Shown one piece after another: positions 16,198 through 24,581 of a DNA stretch of 64,000 bases; positions within the stretch are counted from its first letter, which is position 1, and each line of letters begins with the position of its first letter. A model generated the notes under the pieces. It saw only the letters and a program-made list of their open reading frames with translations, ran no database searches and was not told where the DNA came from. The position numbers and the translations under genes are program-made. Origin of the DNA: Streptomyces sp. NBC_00286 (lineage in GTDB: Bacteria > Actinomycetota > Actinomycetes > Streptomycetales > Streptomycetaceae); the NCBI RefSeq assembly GCF_036173125.1, contig NZ_CP108054.1, positions 806,001 to 870,000 on the forward strand. The letters are read 5' to 3'.

Positions 16198-17348
16198 CCG
16201 GTCCTCCCCAGCACGCTCATCTCGTAGTGCTGCGCCCCAGAACCGGCGTTGCCGACGACGGCCAGCTCCGCGCCCTCGATCTGGTGCACAGCGCTTCCCC
16301 GCAACTGCCGTACCGCTTCGACGACTTTGAGCGTCATCTGCTGCGTGCCGTTCCACGCGTACGCCAGACAGCCGCCGTCCGGGTTGACGGGATGCTTGCC
16401 GCCCACGGCGATGGCTCCACTCGCCGCCAGCGGGCCGCCCTCGCCCTCGCCGCACAGCCCCAGGGCTTCCAACTGGCGGATGATTTCGAAGGAGTTGGGG
16501 TCGTAGAGGGAGAAGACGTCCACGTCGTGCGCGCCGATCCCGGCCATCGCGTACGCGCGTGTGGCGGCGTCGCAGCCAAGCATGCCGACCTCGCTCAGGA
16601 GTGGCGGATTGGCGTACGCGGCCTGGTGGTACTCCATCGCGCCGCCGAGCACGGTGATCGGCGGGTGCGGCAGGTCCCTGGCCCGCTCCTCGGTGGTCAC
16701 CACGAGCGCGGCGCCGCCTTCGCCGACGATGCAGCAGTCGAGCAGGTGGAAGGGGGTGGCGACCATGCGGGAGGCAAGCACGTCGTCTGCGGTGTAGGGG
16801 CCGCGGCCGTACATCATCGCCTCGGGGTTGGTGGTGCCGTTGTTGCGGATGGTCGCGGCGACCTCGGCGAGTTGGCGGGAGGTGGTGCCGTACTCGTGCA
16901 TGTGCCGGGCCGCCACCAGTGCGAACTGGGCGACGACATAGCTGCCCCAGACGTCGGCGAACTCCAGCGGTACGCCGGCGCCGACCGGCCCCGCGCCGCG
17001 CGAGACCAGCTTGCAGCCGCCGACCACGACGGTGTCCGCGTACCCGGCGCGCACGGCGGCCGCCGCTTTCAGCAGGCCCCGGGAGCCCGCGTTGTCCAGC
17101 ATGGAGTCGCTGGTCCAGCGCAGGTCGCGGCCGAGCATGCGGGCCCAGGAGCTGCCCTCGCCCGGTACGCCGCCGGGGCCCGGCCAGTCGACCTGGGCGC
17201 CGTCGATGTCGGACGGCTTCAGACCGGCGTCCGCCACCGCGCCCCGTACCGCTTCGAGGGCGAGATCCATGGCATCCCGATGAGGAAGGGACAGCGCCTG
17301 CTCGGTGGCGTACACGCCCGCGATGACGGGCGACCGGCGGTCGGTCAC
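16194..17348 (-). CDS. Thiolase-fold lipid-transfer-like protein lacking the thiolase Cys and His
   Basis: A 384-residue thiolase-superfamily member of the SCP-x/Ltp group (AVADAGLKPSDIDGAQVDWPG, VVVGGCKLVSRGAG, GEGGAALVVTTEERA, VFSLYDPNSFEIIRQLEALGLC). Where thiolases have the nucleophilic Cys the sequence is DNAGSRGLL, and the usual GHPxGxTG near the end reads YAWNGTQQM. A Claisen thiolase mechanism is therefore unlikely. Ltp2-type steroid aldolases also work without the thiolase cysteine and need a DUF35 partner, which is present here. GTG start; a 4-bp gap separates it from the upstream ligase gene. Confidence 0.87.
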   Translation of the reverse strand: MTDRRSPVIAGVYATEQALSLPHRDAMDLALEAVRGAVADAGLKPSDIDGAQVDWPGPGGVPGEGSSWARMLGRDLRWTSDSMLDNAGSRGLLKAAAAVRAGYADTVVVGGCKLVSRGAGPVGAGVPLEFADVWGSYVVAQFALVAARHMHEYGTTSRQLAEVAATIRNNGTTNPEAMMYGRGPYTADDVLASRMVATPFHLLDCCIVGEGGAALVVTTEERARDLPHPPITVLGGAMEYHQAAYANPPLLSEVGMLGCDAATRAYAMAGIGAHDVDVFSLYDPNSFEIIRQLEALGLCGEGEGGPLAASGAIAVGGKHPVNPDGGCLAYAWNGTQQMTLKVVEAVRQLRGSAVHQIEGAELAVVGNAGSGAQHYEMSVLGRTG

Positions 17349-17352
17349 GGCC

Positions 17353-18924
17353 TCACCGTCCCGCGCCGAGTGTGTCGCCGCCGGGGTAACCTCCGCCGCC
17401 GAAGCGGGAGTCGAGCACGTCGTAGTCCTTGGCGTAGCCGCCGGTGCGGGGAAGGGCGTCGATGAACTCGACCGTCTTGGGTTTCTTGTACGAGGCGATC
17501 CGGGCCCGGCAGTGCTCGATGATGTCCTCGGCCGTCGCCTCGGCGCCGTCCCGCAGGACCACGACGGCCTTGACGTCCTGGGCCCAGCGCTCGTTCGGGA
17601 CGCCGATCACGGCGGCCTCCTTGACGGCGGGATGCGACTCGATGCAGTTCTCGACCTCGGCGGGGAAGATGTTCTCGGCGGCGGACTTGAGCATCCGGGT
17701 CGTCGTACCGAGGAAGGTGATCGTGCCGTCCGCCTCCCGCCGCCCCAGGTCGGTGGTGTGCCACCAGCCGAAGCGGAAGCGTTCCTCGTTGATCTCGGGC
17801 CGGTTCCAGTAGCCGAGGTGCACGAGGTCTCCGCGTACGCAGATCTCGCCGGCCTCGCCGGTCTCGCACTCCCTGCCGCCGCTGTCGAGGATGCGTACGG
17901 CGGTGAAGGGCCCGGGGCGTCCGGCGTTGCCGGTGCCGGACCCGCCGTAGGCGCCGGTGACGGCAAACCCGGTGACCTCGGTCTGGCCGTAACCCCGGCC
18001 CTCGCCACCGCCGTTGCGGGTGAAACGGCTGGTGTCCGTAGGGATCATGCCCTCCCACACCGGGGCGGCGACGCTCGCCCTCAGCTGGGACAGGTCGTGG
18101 CCGGCCTCGCGGTTGAGCGCGACGAGTTGGGCAATGGTCGGGGGCATCAGATACGCGTGAGTGCAGCGCTCGGCGGCGAGCACCGGGAGCAGTTCTTCGG
18201 CGATCACACGACGGACGACGACGTTCTTGCCGCCGTGTACGAAGGCCGGGATGCCCCAGAACTGGTAGTTGCCGATGTGGAACATGGGCCCGGCGCCCAG
18301 AAAGGAGGTCTCCTGGCCGATGTCGCCCATCCAGGCGGCGCTGGCGCCCATCGCGAGCAGATTGCGGTGCGAGAGCATCGAGCCGGACTGCCGTCCGCTG
18401 ATGGCCGCGGTGTAGATGACCAGGAGAGCGGAATCGGGGTCCACCTCGGTCTGGGGGTCCTCGGGTGCGCCGGACGCCAGAAAAGCCTCGTACGACTCCG
18501 CTCCTTCAGCGTCATGCCGCAGCCACAACGCCCCGTGCCCGTCGCCCAGTTCGGCCCGCGCCTTGGCGACCGTGTCGCCGATCTCCTCGTCCTGCCAGAC
18601 GATCACGCGCGGGTCGAAGTCCTCGATCGCGTACGCCATCTCCGGGGCGGCCCAGCGCCAGTAGCCCGGGCAGACCATGGCGCCGATCTTCGCGGCGGCA
18701 CCGAGGAGTTCCCAGATCCGGAAGGAGTTCTGGCCCAGCCACAGGATCCGGTCGCCGGGCCCGACCCCGGCGCCGGTGAGCGCGTCGGCGAGCCGGTTGG
18801 TGCGCTCGTCCAACTCCGGCCAGGTCAGCCGGACTTCGCCGTCGACCAGGGCGGTCGCGTCGGGGTACGAGCGGCGGTGCTCACGGATGAGGTCGCCGAA
18901 GGTGAGGCGGCGGGCACGGTTCAC
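17353..18924 (-). CDS. Acyl-CoA ligase (AMP-forming) with altered P-loop
   Basis: A 523-residue ANL-superfamily ligase: TFGDLIREHRRSYPDATALV, GQTEVTGFAVTG (A5 region), WWHTTDLGRREADGTITFLGTTTRMLKSAAENIFPAEVE (A7/A8) and a C-terminal Lys in RTGGYAKDYDVL. The phosphate loop, normally YTSGTTGxPKG, reads YTAAISGRQSGSMLSH; similar loops occur in some actinobacterial FadD-like ligases. The GTG start before NRARRL has GGAG 8 bases upstream. It would activate an acid to its CoA thioester at the entry of the pathway. It lies between the ALDH and the thiolase-like gene. Confidence 0.88.
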   Translation of the reverse strand: MNRARRLTFGDLIREHRRSYPDATALVDGEVRLTWPELDERTNRLADALTGAGVGPGDRILWLGQNSFRIWELLGAAAKIGAMVCPGYWRWAAPEMAYAIEDFDPRVIVWQDEEIGDTVAKARAELGDGHGALWLRHDAEGAESYEAFLASGAPEDPQTEVDPDSALLVIYTAAISGRQSGSMLSHRNLLAMGASAAWMGDIGQETSFLGAGPMFHIGNYQFWGIPAFVHGGKNVVVRRVIAEELLPVLAAERCTHAYLMPPTIAQLVALNREAGHDLSQLRASVAAPVWEGMIPTDTSRFTRNGGGEGRGYGQTEVTGFAVTGAYGGSGTGNAGRPGPFTAVRILDSGGRECETGEAGEICVRGDLVHLGYWNRPEINEERFRFGWWHTTDLGRREADGTITFLGTTTRMLKSAAENIFPAEVENCIESHPAVKEAAVIGVPNERWAQDVKAVVVLRDGAEATAEDIIEHCRARIASYKKPKTVEFIDALPRTGGYAKDYDVLDSRFGGGGYPGGDTLGAGR

Positions 18925-18970
18925 TGATCTCACTCCAGAAGGCGAGGTTCCCGAGTTTCCTGAGGTGTCG

Positions 18971-20461
18971 TCAGGCACGGCTGATCCCGACGCCCTTGAC
19001 GCTGATGAACTCCTCCAGGCCGGCCCTGCCGCCCTCCCGGCCGAAGCCGCTGATTCCCACGCCGCCGAACGGCGTGGCGGGCGAAGTGATGGGGTTGGGG
19101 CCGGGGTTGACGTAGACCGTTCCGGCCTTGAGGCGCGGTACCAGACGATTGACCCGTGCGATGTCGCGGGACTGGATGTAGGCGGAGAGTCCGTACTCGG
19201 TGTCGTTGGCCAGCGCGAGGGCCTCCTCCTCCGTGTCGAAGGGGGTGATGGCGAGGACCGGGCCGAAGATCTCGCGCTGGGCCAGGTCGCTGCGGTTGTC
19301 GACGTCGGCGAAGACGGTGGGGGTCACGAAGTAGCCGTCGGACTCGATGCGTTCGCCGCCGTACACCAGTCGGCCCGCCTTGTCGGCGATCGCCTTGTCG
19401 ACCATGTCCTGGACGCGGTCGCGGGCGGCGGCGTTGATCAGCGGGCCGATGTACGTCGTCGGTGCGAGCGGGTCTCCGACGGGCAGGTGGGCCACGACTC
19501 CGGCGACGCGGGCGACGACTTCGTCGTAGATCGGGCGCTCGACGAGGAGCCGGGTGGGCAGTGCGCAGCCCTGACCGGTGTTGCTCATGGCGAAGGCGGC
19601 GCAGTACGGGACGACGCTGTCGAGGTCGGTGTCGGCGAAGAGCAGGTTGGCGGACTTGCCGCCCAGTTCGAACAGCACGGGCTTGAGGCTGCGGGCCGCG
19701 GTCTCCATGATGCGGCGCGCGGTGGCGGGTCCGCCGGTGAAGGAGATCTTGTCGATGCCGGGGTGCGAGACGAGGGCTTCGCCCGCGTCGCCGAGTCCGG
19801 TGACGACGTTGATGACGCCGTCGGGGATGCCCGCCTCGCGGGCGAGGTCCGCGAAGAGCAGTGCGGAGAACGGGGTGGACTCGGCGGGCTTGATGACCAC
19901 GGTGTTGCCGGCGGCAAGCGAGGGCGGGACCTTCATGGCCAGCGAGAGGGCGGGTGAGTTCCAGGTGATGATGTGGCCGATGACGCCGTACGGCTCGGCG
20001 ATGGTGTACTCGACGTTCTCGTGCGGGCTGTAGGCGGCGCCCACCATGCCCTCGATCTTGTCTGCCCAGCCGGCGTAGTACTCGGTCCAGTCGGCGACGT
20101 GCGGTCCGACGTTCTCGGCCCAGCCGCCGATGCAGACGCCGTTCTCGAGTGGGCAGATCGCCGCGAAGTCCTCGATGTGGTCGCGGATCAGCTGCGCGAA
20201 GCGGGTGAGCAGCCGGCGCCGTTCGGCCGGGCGCATGGTGCCCCACACCTCGAAGGCCTGCCGGGCGGCGGCCACGGCCTGGTCCACCTCGGCGGGGCCG
20301 GCGAGCGGGATGTGGGACTGGACCAGGCCGGTGGCCGGGTTCCGGTGCTCGTAGAGTCCGCCGCTCGTGTCGGTGACGTCCTTGCCGCCGATGACCAGCC
20401 GCGGCAGCGGCAGATCCTTCTCGGCTCTTTCCTGGTGCAATTTCACATCGACCGTGACCAC
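18971..20461 (-). CDS. NAD(P)-dependent aldehyde dehydrogenase
   Basis: A 496-residue aldehyde dehydrogenase with the full active site: Asn168 in WNSP, Glu265 in ELGGKSAN and Cys299 in NTGQGC; the coenzyme loop FTGGPATARRIME and the C-terminal FGGVGISGFGREGG also match. The Cys is followed by ALP rather than the usual xA/TR. It would oxidise an aldehyde to the acid that the downstream ligase activates. First gene of a five-gene reverse-strand unit (ALDH, ligase, thiolase-like, DUF35, GntR), with an AT-rich perfect dyad 33 bp upstream. Confidence 0.92.
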   Translation of the reverse strand: MVTVDVKLHQERAEKDLPLPRLVIGGKDVTDTSGGLYEHRNPATGLVQSHIPLAGPAEVDQAVAAARQAFEVWGTMRPAERRRLLTRFAQLIRDHIEDFAAICPLENGVCIGGWAENVGPHVADWTEYYAGWADKIEGMVGAAYSPHENVEYTIAEPYGVIGHIITWNSPALSLAMKVPPSLAAGNTVVIKPAESTPFSALLFADLAREAGIPDGVINVVTGLGDAGEALVSHPGIDKISFTGGPATARRIMETAARSLKPVLFELGGKSANLLFADTDLDSVVPYCAAFAMSNTGQGCALPTRLLVERPIYDEVVARVAGVVAHLPVGDPLAPTTYIGPLINAAARDRVQDMVDKAIADKAGRLVYGGERIESDGYFVTPTVFADVDNRSDLAQREIFGPVLAITPFDTEEEALALANDTEYGLSAYIQSRDIARVNRLVPRLKAGTVYVNPGPNPITSPATPFGGVGISGFGREGGRAGLEEFISVKGVGISRA

Positions 20462-20493
20462 GGATGCCTCCTCGAGCCGTCACCGCATCTCGC

Positions 20494-20514
20494 ATAAATA
20501 GCTAACCTATTTAT
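20494..20514. promoter_or_regulatory. Perfect AT-rich dyad ATAAATAG-n5-CTATTTAT upstream of the ALDH operon
   Basis: Perfect 8-bp arms around CTAAC, in DNA otherwise about 70% GC, between the ALDH start and the preceding acyl-CoA dehydrogenase stop. A degenerate relative lies at 21713-21733. Likely an operator overlapping the promoter; the protein is not known (FadR-type or TetR-type are candidates). Confidence 0.65.
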
Positions 20515-20544
20515 CCAAGGTAGTCAATGGAATGGACAGGCCGC

Positions 20545-21687
20545 TCACAGCCCCAGCGAGCGCCCGATGATCTCCTGCATGATCTCCGAGGTCCCGCCGA
20601 ACACCCGCTGGACCCGGCTGTCCCGCCAGATGCGGGCGATCTCGTACTCGTTGACGTAGCCGTAGCCGCCGAAGAGCTGCATACAGCGGTCGATGGCCTG
20701 CCAGCCGGTCTCGGTGGTCCAGTACTTGGCCGCGGCGGCCTCGTCGGCCGTCAGCTCGCCGTCGACCAGCGCCATGATGCAGCCGTCCAGATAGACCCGG
20801 GCGACGCCCAGCCGGGCCTTGATGTCGGCGAGGGCGAAGCGGTTGGCCTGGAACTCCCCGATGGGCCGGCCGAAGGCGGTACGGGTCTTGGCGTACTCCA
20901 GGGCCAGTTCGAAGGCCCGCTCGGCGGAGGCGAGCGCGGCGACCGCGATGGCCAGCCGCTCCGTCGGCAGGTTGCCCATCATGTGGTAGAAGCCGCGCCC
21001 CTCCTGCCCGATGAGGTTCTCGGCGGGGACCCGGACGCCGTTGAAGAAGAGCTCGGCGGTGTCCTGCGCCTTCATGCCGACCTTGTCGAGCTTGCGGCCG
21101 CGCTCGAAGCCCTGCGTTCCGCGTTCGACGACGATCAGGCTGATGCCCTTGTGCCCGGCGTCGGGGTCCGTCTTGCAGGCGACGATGACGAGGTCGGCGA
21201 GTATGCCGTTGGTGATGAAGGTCTTGGAGCCGTCGATCACCCAGGTGTCACCGTCCCGGCGGGCGGTGGTGCGGATGTTCTTGAGGTCGGATCCGGCTCC
21301 CGGCTCCGAGAGGGCGAGCGCGCAGATCGTCTCGCCGCTGATCACACCGGGCAGCCAGCGCGCCTTCTGCTCTGGGGTGGTGAGGTGCATCAGATAGGGC
21401 GGGATGACGTCGTTCTGCAGCCCGAGACCGATGCCGACCGAGCTGGTGGCGTGCATCTCCTCCGCCATGATGGCGTTGTAGCGAAAGTCCCACAGCCCCT
21501 GGCCGCCATACTCCTCCGGGAACTGCCAGCCGATCAGCCCGGCCTTGCCCGCGGCGGCCCACGCCTCCCGGCTGACCTGGCCCTCGCGTTCCCACTGCTC
21601 GGCGTACGGGGCGCATTCGCGCTGGTAGTACGTCCGGGCGGTGTCCCGGAACAGCTCGTGTTCCGCGGTGAAGATCGTACGGCGCAT
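20545..21687 (-). CDS. Acyl-CoA dehydrogenase (IVD/LCAD-like)
   Basis: A 380-residue FAD enzyme that would introduce an alpha,beta double bond into an acyl-CoA and pass electrons to EtfAB. Typical blocks: LGLQNDVIPPYLM, LSEPGAGSDLKNIRTTA, RTAFGRPIGEFQ, MQLFGGYGYVNEYEIARIWRDSR. The MCAD-type base (YEGT) is replaced by FGGT, as in isovaleryl/long-chain enzymes, where the base is a helix-G Glu; PTERLAIA supplies such a Glu. ATG 21687 has GGAG upstream. Divergent from an SDR-led operon. Confidence 0.92.
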   Translation of the reverse strand: MRRTIFTAEHELFRDTARTYYQRECAPYAEQWEREGQVSREAWAAAGKAGLIGWQFPEEYGGQGLWDFRYNAIMAEEMHATSSVGIGLGLQNDVIPPYLMHLTTPEQKARWLPGVISGETICALALSEPGAGSDLKNIRTTARRDGDTWVIDGSKTFITNGILADLVIVACKTDPDAGHKGISLIVVERGTQGFERGRKLDKVGMKAQDTAELFFNGVRVPAENLIGQEGRGFYHMMGNLPTERLAIAVAALASAERAFELALEYAKTRTAFGRPIGEFQANRFALADIKARLGVARVYLDGCIMALVDGELTADEAAAAKYWTTETGWQAIDRCMQLFGGYGYVNEYEIARIWRDSRVQRVFGGTSEIMQEIIGRSLGL

Positions 21688-21712
21688 ACTCGACTCCACT
21701 CATGCATCTCGC

Positions 21713-21733
21713 TTATTTAGCTTAAGTAGTTAT
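21713..21733. promoter_or_regulatory. AT-rich dyad between divergent acyl-CoA dehydrogenase and SDR operons
   Basis: TTATTTAG-CTTAA-GTAGTTAT in the intergenic gap; on the reverse strand it follows the pattern ATAA-TA...CTA--TA of the dyad at 20494-20514. It is the only AT-rich stretch in the gap and is placed to control both directions. Confidence 0.45.
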
Positions 21734-21792
21734 ACGATAGCGCTGTATCGACACCCAGGCGAGCGTTGAGTACCGAGGCAAGTGGAGGACGC

Positions 21793-22548
21793 GTGAGCGG
21801 ACGGGACAAGGTGGCGCTCGTCACCGGAGCGGGACGCGGCATAGGCGAGGCGATCGCCGAGCGGCTCGCGGCGTACGGGACGGCCGTCGCCGTCTGCGAC
21901 CTGGACCCGCAGGCCGCCGACAAGGTCGCGGCCCAGCTCGCCGAGCGGTACTCCGTCCGCGCCATCGGAGTCGGCGCGGACATCTCCGACGGCGCGGCCG
22001 TACGCGCCGCCGTCGAGGGGGTGAGCGCCGAACTCGGCCCGGTGGACGTCCTCGTGAACAATGCGGCGGTCGACGTGATCGGCCGCTTCGTCGACAGCCG
22101 CGAAGCGGACTGGGACCGCATCATCGCCGTCAATCTGCGCGGCACGATCACCATGACCCGGGCCGTCCTGGACTCGATGATCGAGCGCGAGAGCGGCCAC
22201 ATCATCCACATCGCCTCCGACGCCGGCCGCGTCGGCTCCTCCGGCGAGGTCGTGTACTCGGCGACCAAGGGCGGCGTGATCGCCTTCGGCAAGGCACTGG
22301 CCCGCGAGGTCGCCCGGCACGGCATCACCGTCAACAGCGTCTGTCCGGGACCGACCGAGACGGCGCTGCTCGGCCAGGTCGCCGAGTACAGCCAGAAGAT
22401 GTACGAGGCGACCGCGCGGGCGATTCCGCTGCGCCGTATCGCCCAGCCCGCCGACATCGCCGGTGTGGTGGCCTTCCTCGCGTCCGACGACGCCGCGTAC
22501 ATGACCGGGCAGACGCTGTCGGTCAGCGGCGGCCTCACGATGGTCTGA
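21793..22548 (+). CDS. SDR-family oxidoreductase (3-hydroxyacyl-CoA dehydrogenase-like)
   Basis: A 251-residue classical SDR: VTGAGRGIGEA, NNAAVDVIGRF, IASDAG, YSATKGG with the catalytic Tyr/Lys, and the end FLASDDAAYMTGQTLSVSGGL. GTG 21793 has GGAGG upstream; an earlier TTG is possible. First gene of a forward unit with enoyl-CoA hydratase, CoA-transferase, SDR, DoxX and acyl-CoA dehydrogenase, so a hydroxyacyl-CoA or ketone/alcohol step is likely. Confidence 0.9.
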   Translation: MSGRDKVALVTGAGRGIGEAIAERLAAYGTAVAVCDLDPQAADKVAAQLAERYSVRAIGVGADISDGAAVRAAVEGVSAELGPVDVLVNNAAVDVIGRFVDSREADWDRIIAVNLRGTITMTRAVLDSMIERESGHIIHIASDAGRVGSSGEVVYSATKGGVIAFGKALAREVARHGITVNSVCPGPTETALLGQVAEYSQKMYEATARAIPLRRIAQPADIAGVVAFLASDDAAYMTGQTLSVSGGLTMV

Positions 22549-22561
22549 AAGGGCTGAGGTC

Positions 22562-23338
22562 ATGAGCGAGCTGCGCGTCGAAGTACGCGACCGGGTGGCC
22601 GTGTTCACCCTGAACCGGCCGGAACGGCTCAACGCCATCAGCTCCGGAACCGTCGGCCTGCTGCGGGACGCGCTGGCCGACGTACGCGAGGACGACGGCG
22701 TCCGGGCGCTGGTACTGGCCGGAGCCGGCCGGGCCTTCTCGGCCGGGGCCGACATCGGGGAGATCGAGTCGTGCACGACGCCCGGGCAGTTCCGCGCCTT
22801 CGTAGGCCGGCTGACCGACGCGTACGCCCTCCTGGAGAACTTCCCCAAACCCTCGGTGGCCGCAGTGCACGGCTTCGCCTTCGGCGGCGGCCTGGAGCTT
22901 GCGCTGGCCTGCGATCTGCGGGTCGCCGAGCGCGGGACCCGGCTGGGGCTGCCGGAGATGAAGCTCGGGGTGCTGCCGGGCGCGGGCGGCACTCAGCGGC
23001 TGCCGCGGCTGGTGCCTCCGGCGATCGCCAAGCAGATGATTCTCACCGGCGAACCGATCGACGCCGAGCGGGCGTACGCGCTGGGCCTGGTCAACGAACT
23101 GGCCGAACCCGGTGAGGCTTTGAAGGCCGCCGAGACGCTGGCCGCGCGGCTGGCCGCCGGTGCGCCGCTCGCGCTCGCCGCCGGTAAACGGCTGATCGAC
23201 CACGGGCTCGGGATGGACCTGGAGACGGCGATCGCGTACGAGCGCGAGACCGTCTCGGTGCTGTTCTGCACCGAGGACCAGACCGAGGGGCTGAGGGCCT
23301 TTCGTGAGCGGCGTCCGGCGGAGTTCCGCGGGGCGTAG
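22562..23338 (+). CDS. Enoyl-CoA hydratase/isomerase
   Basis: A 258-residue crotonase-fold enzyme. Oxyanion-hole segments AGRAFSAGADIGEIE and FAFGGGLELALACDLRVA are present, and both glutamates of the classical hydratase site are kept (GGGLEL and LPEMKLGVLPGAGGTQRLPRLV). It should hydrate an enoyl-CoA made by one of the neighbouring dehydrogenases. It follows the SDR by 13 bp and is clearly in the same operon. Confidence 0.93.
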   Translation: MSELRVEVRDRVAVFTLNRPERLNAISSGTVGLLRDALADVREDDGVRALVLAGAGRAFSAGADIGEIESCTTPGQFRAFVGRLTDAYALLENFPKPSVAAVHGFAFGGGLELALACDLRVAERGTRLGLPEMKLGVLPGAGGTQRLPRLVPPAIAKQMILTGEPIDAERAYALGLVNELAEPGEALKAAETLAARLAAGAPLALAAGKRLIDHGLGMDLETAIAYERETVSVLFCTEDQTEGLRAFRERRPAEFRGA

Positions 23339-23382
23339 CAAGCAACTTCCGAGATGTGCAGAACCGCTTGTGGAGGTGGGCC

Positions 23383-24537
23383 GTGCGGCCACTTGAGGGC
23401 TATTCCGTGGTCGAGCTGGGCATGTGGGTGGCGGCTCCGGCCGCCGCGACGATGCTGGCCGACTGGGGCGCGGACGTGATCAAGGTGGAGGCGCCGACCG
23501 GTGACCCGAACCGCTACACGCTGCGGCACGTGGGCCAGGACATCGACAGCGCACCACCCTTCGAGACGGACAACCGGGGCAAGCGCAGCGTGGTCCTCGA
23601 CCTGCGGTCCGAGGAGGGGAAGGACGCGCTGGAGCGGCTCCTTGAGCGCGCCGACGTGTTCGTCACCAACCTCCGGCCGGGTGCACTGGAGCGGCTGGCT
23701 CTGGCTCCGGAGGAGATACGGGTACGCCATCCCCGCCTGGTCATCGGGACATTGACGGGGTACGGCTGGACCGGCGCCGAGCGCGACCGGGCGGGGTACG
23801 ACGTCTCCGCGTTCTGGGCGCGGCCCGGTATCGCCGCCATGCTGAACCCGGCGGGTGAGCCGCCGCCCGGCATCCGGCCAGGGCTCGGTGACCGTACCGC
23901 CGCGGCGAACCTCGTCGCGGGGGTGCTGGCCGCACTGCTGCGGCGGGCGCGCACGGGCGAGGGCGGCGTGGTGGACGTATCGCTGTTGCGCTCGGGGACG
24001 TACGCGAACGGCAACGACCTCGCGCTGCAGAACTTCTTCGGCAAACGCGGTCGCACCCGGCCGCGTACCGAGCACGAGTCCCCGCTCTACAACTCCTACC
24101 AGGCTGCCGACGGACGCTGGTTCTGGCTGGTCGGTCTGGAGGGCAGCCGGCACTGGCCCGGAGTCATCAAGGCGCTCGGCCGCGAGGACCTGGGGACGGA
24201 CGAGCGGTTCGCGACGGGCAAGGCCAGGCGTGGCCACGTACGGGAGCTGATCGCGGCCTTCGACGAGGAGTTCGCGAAGCTGCCTCTGGCCGAGTGGGCG
24301 GAGCGTTTCGACGCGGAGGGCGTGTGGTGGGCGCCGGTGCAGACGCTGGCGGAGGTTGCGGCGGATCCGCAGGCCGAGGCGGTGGGGGCGTTCGTCGAGC
24401 AGCCCGGCATGGGTGACGCGCCGCCGCTGCGGACGGTGGCAACACCGGTCAGTTTCTGGGGTGTCGACGACAAGCCTGGCAGCGGGGCGCCGACGCTCGG
24501 CGAGCACACCGACGAAGTACTTGGCGAACTGAACTGA
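23383..24537 (+). CDS. CaiB/BaiF-family CoA-transferase (or alpha-methylacyl-CoA racemase-like)
   Basis: A 384-residue class III CoA-transferase: RPLEGYSVVELGMWVAAPAA, LADWGADVIKVEAPTGDPNR, NRGKRSVVLDLRSEEGK, and Asp140 in AGYDVSAFW at the catalytic Asp position. GTG 23383 has GGAGG upstream. It could move CoA between the pathway acid and another acyl-CoA; racemases of branched acyl-CoAs share the fold, and I cannot separate the two from sequence alone. Fourth type of CoA-activating gene in the island. Confidence 0.9.
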   Translation: MRPLEGYSVVELGMWVAAPAAATMLADWGADVIKVEAPTGDPNRYTLRHVGQDIDSAPPFETDNRGKRSVVLDLRSEEGKDALERLLERADVFVTNLRPGALERLALAPEEIRVRHPRLVIGTLTGYGWTGAERDRAGYDVSAFWARPGIAAMLNPAGEPPPGIRPGLGDRTAAANLVAGVLAALLRRARTGEGGVVDVSLLRSGTYANGNDLALQNFFGKRGRTRPRTEHESPLYNSYQAADGRWFWLVGLEGSRHWPGVIKALGREDLGTDERFATGKARRGHVRELIAAFDEEFAKLPLAEWAERFDAEGVWWAPVQTLAEVAADPQAEAVGAFVEQPGMGDAPPLRTVATPVSFWGVDDKPGSGAPTLGEHTDEVLGELN

Positions 24538-24581
24538 CTCAGTAGCCAAGCAAACTGATTCAACTGATCCGGAGGTACGGC

